DNA of 15,770 nucleotides from Lentisphaeria bacterium (GTDB lineage Bacteria; Verrucomicrobiota; Lentisphaeria; Oligosphaerales; Oligosphaeraceae): NCBI GenBank assembly GCA_016302725.1, contig JAEDNB010000026.1, forward strand, positions 1 to 15,770, written 5' to 3'. This document shows positions 12,391-15,770 of the stretch, piece after piece. The notes under the pieces are model-generated. The model saw nothing but the letters and a program-made list of their open reading frames with translations. It made no database searches and was not told the origin of the DNA. How positions within the stretch are numbered: position 1 is the first letter of the stretch; each line of letters begins with the position of its first letter. A program made the translations under genes and the position numbers.

Positions 12391-14838
12391 ATGGAACTCC
12401 TCTCTCCCGCTGGCAACCTGGAGACCGCCGTCGCCGCCTTTCACTATGGCGCGGACGCGGTCTATGTCGGACTGAAACAATTCTCCGCCCGGGCGGATGC
12501 CGAGAATTTCACCTTGGAGGAACTGGAGGTGCTCCTGGGGCTGGCCCACGACGATCGGGAGCATCCCCGGAAAGTCTATGTCGCCGTGAACACCCTTCTG
12601 CGCCAGGAGGAACTCCCCCAGGTGCTGCCCCTTCTGCTCCACCTGCGGGACCTGGGGGTGGACGCCCTCATCGTGCAGGACCTGGGCACCGCTTACCTGG
12701 TGCGGAAATACCTTCCCGAGGTTTCCCTCCATGCCTCCACCCAGATGGCGGTGCACAATGTGGAGGGGATGGAGGCCTGCCGCGAACTGGGCTTCGACCG
12801 GGTGATTGCCGCCCGGGAGGTCACCGAAATGGAAATCCAGGAGATGGCGGCGGTGCCCAACATCGAGTTGGAGGTCTTCGCCCATGGCGCCCTCTGCTAT
12901 GCCTACAGCGGCCTCTGCCTGCTTTCCAGCGTCCTGCATGGCCACAGCGGCAACCGGGGAGACTGCAGCTATGTCTGCCGGAATTGCTGGCGCGTGGAGA
13001 ATGACGAGGGGAAGCCCCTTTCCGAGGGATGCCACCTGATGTCCATGAAGGACCTCGCCCTGGGGGAGGCGGTGAAGGCCCTGGAGACGATGGGGGTGGC
13101 CTCCGTGAAACTGGAGGGGAGGAAGAAGACCCCCCTCTATGTGGCGGCCGTCACCAATTACTATCGCCATCTCCTGGACGGGGATTTCCAGCCGGGGGAG
13201 AAGCGCCAGTGCGAACAGGACATCAAGATCATCTTCAGCCGTCCCTGGACACGCTTCTGCTATTCCACCGAGCATCCCTCCGGGGTCACGGACATCCAGG
13301 AAACCGGCCCCCGGGGCTTCCCCGCGGGGGTGGTGCGGGAGGTGGTCGCCCAGGAGGACGGGGATTGGCTCCGCTTCCAGATCATGGGACAGACCCTGGA
13401 AAAGCATGACGGGCTCCAGGTGGAACTGGCGGAGTGGGAACGCCCCTACGGCTTCCCCGTGGACGAAATCCGGGTCTTCCCCCAGGGCGGCGCCGAGACC
13501 TGGGAGAGCGTCTTTGTGGCGGAGGACGGGGCCACGGTCCAGGTCCCCCTGCCCGAGGGGCATCCCCCCATCCCCGAGGGAGTGCCGGTCTTCTGCACCT
13601 CCAGCCAGGCGGTGAAGCGCCGCTACTCCTGGCCTTCCGTGCGCCCCGCCCTGGTGCGCACCCGCCATCCCGTCTTCTTCTCCCTCCAGGTCTCCCCGGA
13701 GGCCCTGCAGGTGACGGCCCAGCCTTCCATCGGGGTGCGGGAGTTGGCGGACGTGGTGACATCCATGCCCCTGGAGGAGCGCCTCCAGCCCAGCGAGACC
13801 CGCACCGCCCAGGCCCTGGAGGAGGATGCCCGCAAGGCCTTTGCCAAGCTGGGGGACACCCCATTCCAGCTGGCGGATTTGCGGGTGAGCAACCCCGACG
13901 GGCTCTTTGTGCCCGTCTCCCTGCTGAACGAACTGCGCCGCCGCTCCGCCCAGGAGGTGGGGCGTATCCTGGAGAAGGAGTGCCGGGAGGAGCAGTCCCG
14001 GATCCTCTCCCGGGAGGAAGAGTGGCGTCCTGCCTCCGCTGGCGGGGAGGCGCGTCCGGGCTGGATTTTGAAGGTGGACCGTCCCTTTGCCTTGAATCTC
14101 TTTACGGAGAGGGATTTGGAGAGTGTATGCGAAGTGGTCCTGGATGTGGGGCGGATGGAGGATTCCTCCCTGCAGGAGGGCGTGGAGTTCCTGGCGAGGC
14201 GGGTGGGGCGCGAACGGCTTCGCCTGGCCTTGCCCGTCCTCCAGCGCAATGACGGGCGGCACAAGTGGGCCAAGGCCCTCCGCCCCCTCTTTGTCCAGGG
14301 ATACCGGAAGTGGCAGGTGGCAAACCTGGGGGCGCTCCCCTGCCTGGCCAAAGTCAGCGTGACGCCGGGGAACACCTCCATCTCCGCCGACTGGCCCCTC
14401 TATGTGAACAACACCGCCGCCGCCCGCTTCCTCCTGGAGGAAATGGGCCTCCAAAGGGTGACCCTCGCCCCTGACGAGGAAGAGGAAAACCTCCTGGAAC
14501 TGGCGGGCCGCCTGGGCGCCGCCGCCGAAATCCCCATCTTCCAGGACACCCCCCTGGCCATCTCCGCCGTCTGCGCCAATGCCTCCCTCAAGGGCAGGTG
14601 CCCCGGACAGGAAACCTGCGACTTCACCGAATTGACCCTGGAAAACCGGGTGGGGGAACGGCTCCTGGCCGTCAATGACCATTGCCATTCCGTCTTCCTC
14701 CGGGAAAAGCCCATGGACCGCAGCGCCCTCCTCCCCAAGCTCCTGGCCAGGGGCGCCCGCTTCCTCCGGGCGGATTTCTGCTGGAGGGACTGGTCACCCA
14801 GGGCAATCCGGGAAACCTGGGAAGGCCTGCAGGGCTGA
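12391..14838 (+). CDS. U32-family protein, RlhA-like (probable Fe-S RNA hydroxylase)
   Basis: An 815-residue protein of the 'peptidase U32' family. Well-studied members (RlhA, TrhP, UbiU/UbiV) are not proteases in practice: they take part in prephenate- or iron-sulfur-linked hydroxylation of 23S rRNA, tRNA or ubiquinone. Seen: an N-terminal TIM-barrel opening MELLSPAGNLETAVAAFHYGADAVY-type (1-25), VNTLLRQEEL (66-75), SLHASTQMAVHN (112-123), and the family block FAHGALCYAYSGLCLLSS...GHSGNRGDCSYVCR with Cys169, Cys176, Cys192 and Cys196, the likely [4Fe-4S] ligands. A long C-terminal half follows, as in RlhA/DUF3656-type members, ending with a second Cys-bearing region (CPGQETCDF and FCWRDW). 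E. coli RlhA is shorter, about 650 residues, so an extra region is present. The start has no Shine-Dalgarno sequence, but the N-terminus fits the family. RlhA-like is the best call; the substrate is inferred. Confidence 0.85.
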   Translation: MELLSPAGNLETAVAAFHYGADAVYVGLKQFSARADAENFTLEELEVLLGLAHDDREHPRKVYVAVNTLLRQEELPQVLPLLLHLRDLGVDALIVQDLGTAYLVRKYLPEVSLHASTQMAVHNVEGMEACRELGFDRVIAAREVTEMEIQEMAAVPNIELEVFAHGALCYAYSGLCLLSSVLHGHSGNRGDCSYVCRNCWRVENDEGKPLSEGCHLMSMKDLALGEAVKALETMGVASVKLEGRKKTPLYVAAVTNYYRHLLDGDFQPGEKRQCEQDIKIIFSRPWTRFCYSTEHPSGVTDIQETGPRGFPAGVVREVVAQEDGDWLRFQIMGQTLEKHDGLQVELAEWERPYGFPVDEIRVFPQGGAETWESVFVAEDGATVQVPLPEGHPPIPEGVPVFCTSSQAVKRRYSWPSVRPALVRTRHPVFFSLQVSPEALQVTAQPSIGVRELADVVTSMPLEERLQPSETRTAQALEEDARKAFAKLGDTPFQLADLRVSNPDGLFVPVSLLNELRRRSAQEVGRILEKECREEQSRILSREEEWRPASAGGEARPGWILKVDRPFALNLFTERDLESVCEVVLDVGRMEDSSLQEGVEFLARRVGRERLRLALPVLQRNDGRHKWAKALRPLFVQGYRKWQVANLGALPCLAKVSVTPGNTSISADWPLYVNNTAAARFLLEEMGLQRVTLAPDEEEENLLELAGRLGAAAEIPIFQDTPLAISAVCANASLKGRCPGQETCDFTELTLENRVGERLLAVNDHCHSVFLREKPMDRSALLPKLLARGARFLRADFCWRDWSPRAIRETWEGLQG

Positions 14839-15160
14839 CATCCCCGGAAAAAGGGGGCGACCGCGCCTCCCCTTCCCCCCCCCTGGGCGCCGGCAGGTGC
14901 GCCAAGGGAGCGGGCATCAGGGGGACAGGTGCGCCAAAGGGACGGGCAGAAGGGGACAGGTGCGACAGAATGTCCCGATTTTCCCCTCCTCCTTCCCCGC
15001 CTTCTTTGGCATGCGGCTTGCTTGAGCGGGCCTGTCTTTTTCATTCGGGCCCTGATTCCCTTCCTGGGGAGCGGGGCGTGTCTTCCGGCAGGGGCTTCCG
15101 GCATCGGCGGCCCTTCCGGGCAATGGATGGCAGACTTGCCTTATCAAGGAGAAAATTGTT
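14839..15160. other. Intergenic region upstream of dnaK
   Basis: 322 bp without a gene. It holds a short tandem-repeat cluster (listed separately), a pyrimidine-rich stretch at about 14978-15008, and the dnaK ribosome-binding site. I looked for the HrcA operator CIRCE (TTAGCACTC-N9-GAGTGCTAA) and did not find it. CTTGAG at 15021 resembles a sigma-32 -35 box, but no matching -10 follows. No grpE or hrcA gene precedes dnaK. Confidence 0.55.
14892..14976. repeat. Imperfect tandem repeat, three copies of a 31-32-bp unit
   Basis: CAGGTGCGCCAA occurs at 14894-14905 and 14926-14937, and the related CAGGTGCGACAG at 14957-14968, giving periods of 32 and 31 bases. The first two copies also share the following GGGA-CGGGCA-AGGGG pattern with small changes. 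The third copy ends in TGTCCC (14971-14976), which forms a perfect six-pair stem with GGGACA (14953-14958). Confidence 0.75.
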
Positions 15161-15770
15161 ATGGATAAAGAGAAAATCATGGGAAAGGTGCTGGGCATTG
15201 ACCTGGGCACCACGAATTCTTGCATGGCCATCATGGAGGGTGCTGAAGCCAAGGTCATCCCCAACGCCGAGGGGCACCGCACCACGCCTTCCGTGGTCGC
15301 CTTCACCAAGAATGGGGACCGCCTGGTGGGCGAGCAGGCCAAGCGCCAGGCCGTCACCAACCCCACCGGCACCATCTATTCCATCAAGCGTTTCATGGGG
15401 CGGAAGCTGAACGAGTGCCAGGATGACGTCGCCCGGGTTCCCTTCAAGGTGGTGGCCTCCCCCAATGGGGATGCAGCCGTCCAGGTGGGGGACAAGCAGT
15501 ATACTCCTCCCGAGATTTCGGCCATGATTCTCCAGAAGCTGAAGTTGGATGCGGAGGCCTATCTGGGGGAGAGCATCACGGACGCGGTCATCACGGTTCC
15601 CGCCTATTTCAACGACAGCCAGCGCCAGGCCACCAAGGATGCCGGGCGCATCGCCGGCCTGAATGTCCGCCGGATCATCAACGAACCCACCGCAGCCTCC
15701 CTGGCCTACGGCATGGACAAGAAGAAGGATGAGAAAATCGCCGTCTACGACCTGGGCGGCGGCACCTTCG
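15161..15770 (+). CDS. dnaK: Hsp70 chaperone DnaK (3' truncated by window end)
   Basis: The first 203 residues of DnaK, the ATP-dependent cytoplasmic chaperone; the gene runs off the right edge in the ATPase domain. It shows the first Hsp70 signature VLGIDLGTTNSC (10-21), TTPSVVAFTKNGDRLVGEQAKRQA, the conserved SIKRFMGR with the catalytic lysine, ITDAVITVPAYFNDSQRQATKDAG, INEPTAASLAYG and the second signature beginning VYDLGGGTF. The start at 15161 gives an extra MDKEKI before the MGKVLGIDLGTT that matches E. coli. I prefer it because AAGGAG (15146-15151) sits nine bases upstream; the ATG at 15179 is the alternative. The short CCTT-ATC-AAGG hairpin (15139-15149) overlaps the ribosome-binding site. 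The substrate-binding domain lies outside the window. Confidence 0.97.
   Translation, partial: MDKEKIMGKVLGIDLGTTNSCMAIMEGAEAKVIPNAEGHRTTPSVVAFTKNGDRLVGEQAKRQAVTNPTGTIYSIKRFMGRKLNECQDDVARVPFKVVASPNGDAAVQVGDKQYTPPEISAMILQKLKLDAEAYLGESITDAVITVPAYFNDSQRQATKDAGRIAGLNVRRIINEPTAASLAYGMDKKKDEKIAVYDLGGGTF

Noticed and set aside
11008..14688. A 1226-codon open frame on the minus strand across fabF end, proB and the U32 gene
   Set aside because: It is fully antisense to three secure genes, its product is low-complexity Gly/His/Gln-rich, and long antisense frames are expected where third positions are GC-rich.
15001..15060. Sigma-32-type heat-shock promoter before dnaK (CTTGAG at 15021)
   Set aside because: No CCCCAT-like -10 follows at 13-15 bases.

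Overview
The window is a compact, GC-rich stretch of bacterial chromosome. Every gene I can support lies on the + strand. It carries housekeeping genes only: no mobile element, CRISPR array, tRNA or rRNA was seen. The taxon cannot be fixed from this sequence. Features that lean, weakly, towards the Planctomycetota-Verrucomicrobiota-Lentisphaerota (PVC) group are a four-cysteine zinc-type L32, a FabD with a GLSLG elbow instead of GHSLG, an 815-residue U32 protein with a long C-terminal extension, and a fatty-acid cluster without fabH. I hold this only as an inference.

Layout: (1) 1-2187, the 3' part of typA/bipA followed closely by a family 2 glycosyltransferase, with a terminator-like hairpin at 2292-2321. 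(2) 2485-4023, smpB and queA, 27 bp apart. (3) 4220-7011, dapA, yceD (DUF177), rpmF and plsX, ending in a strong intrinsic terminator at 7032-7084. (4) 7220-8906, fabD and fabG, preceded by a second terminator-like hairpin and an orphan ribosome-binding site. (5) 9189-12225, acpP, fabF and proB, led by a 282-bp region with a good promoter candidate, an inverted repeat and a repeated octamer. (6) 12391-14838, a U32-family protein behind a C-rich gap that contains two G-quadruplex motifs on the opposite strand. (7) 15161 to the window end, the 5' part of dnaK, with a short tandem-repeat cluster upstream.

How the genes work together: YceD, L32 and PlsX couple ribosome-protein and phospholipid supply in the usual yceD-rpmF-plsX order. 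FabD loads malonyl groups onto AcpP, FabF condenses and FabG reduces. fabH, normally between plsX and fabD, is missing here, so chain initiation must be encoded elsewhere or done by another enzyme. TypA, SmpB, QueA and the U32 protein concern the ribosome or RNA. DapA and ProB are amino-acid biosynthesis enzymes, and DnaK is the Hsp70 chaperone.

I found no clearly new protein system. The points worth a second look are mainly non-coding: the plsX-fabD junction, the acpP leader, the G-rich antisense motifs before the U32 gene, the repeats before dnaK, and a sharp gene-to-gene change in third-codon-position composition.
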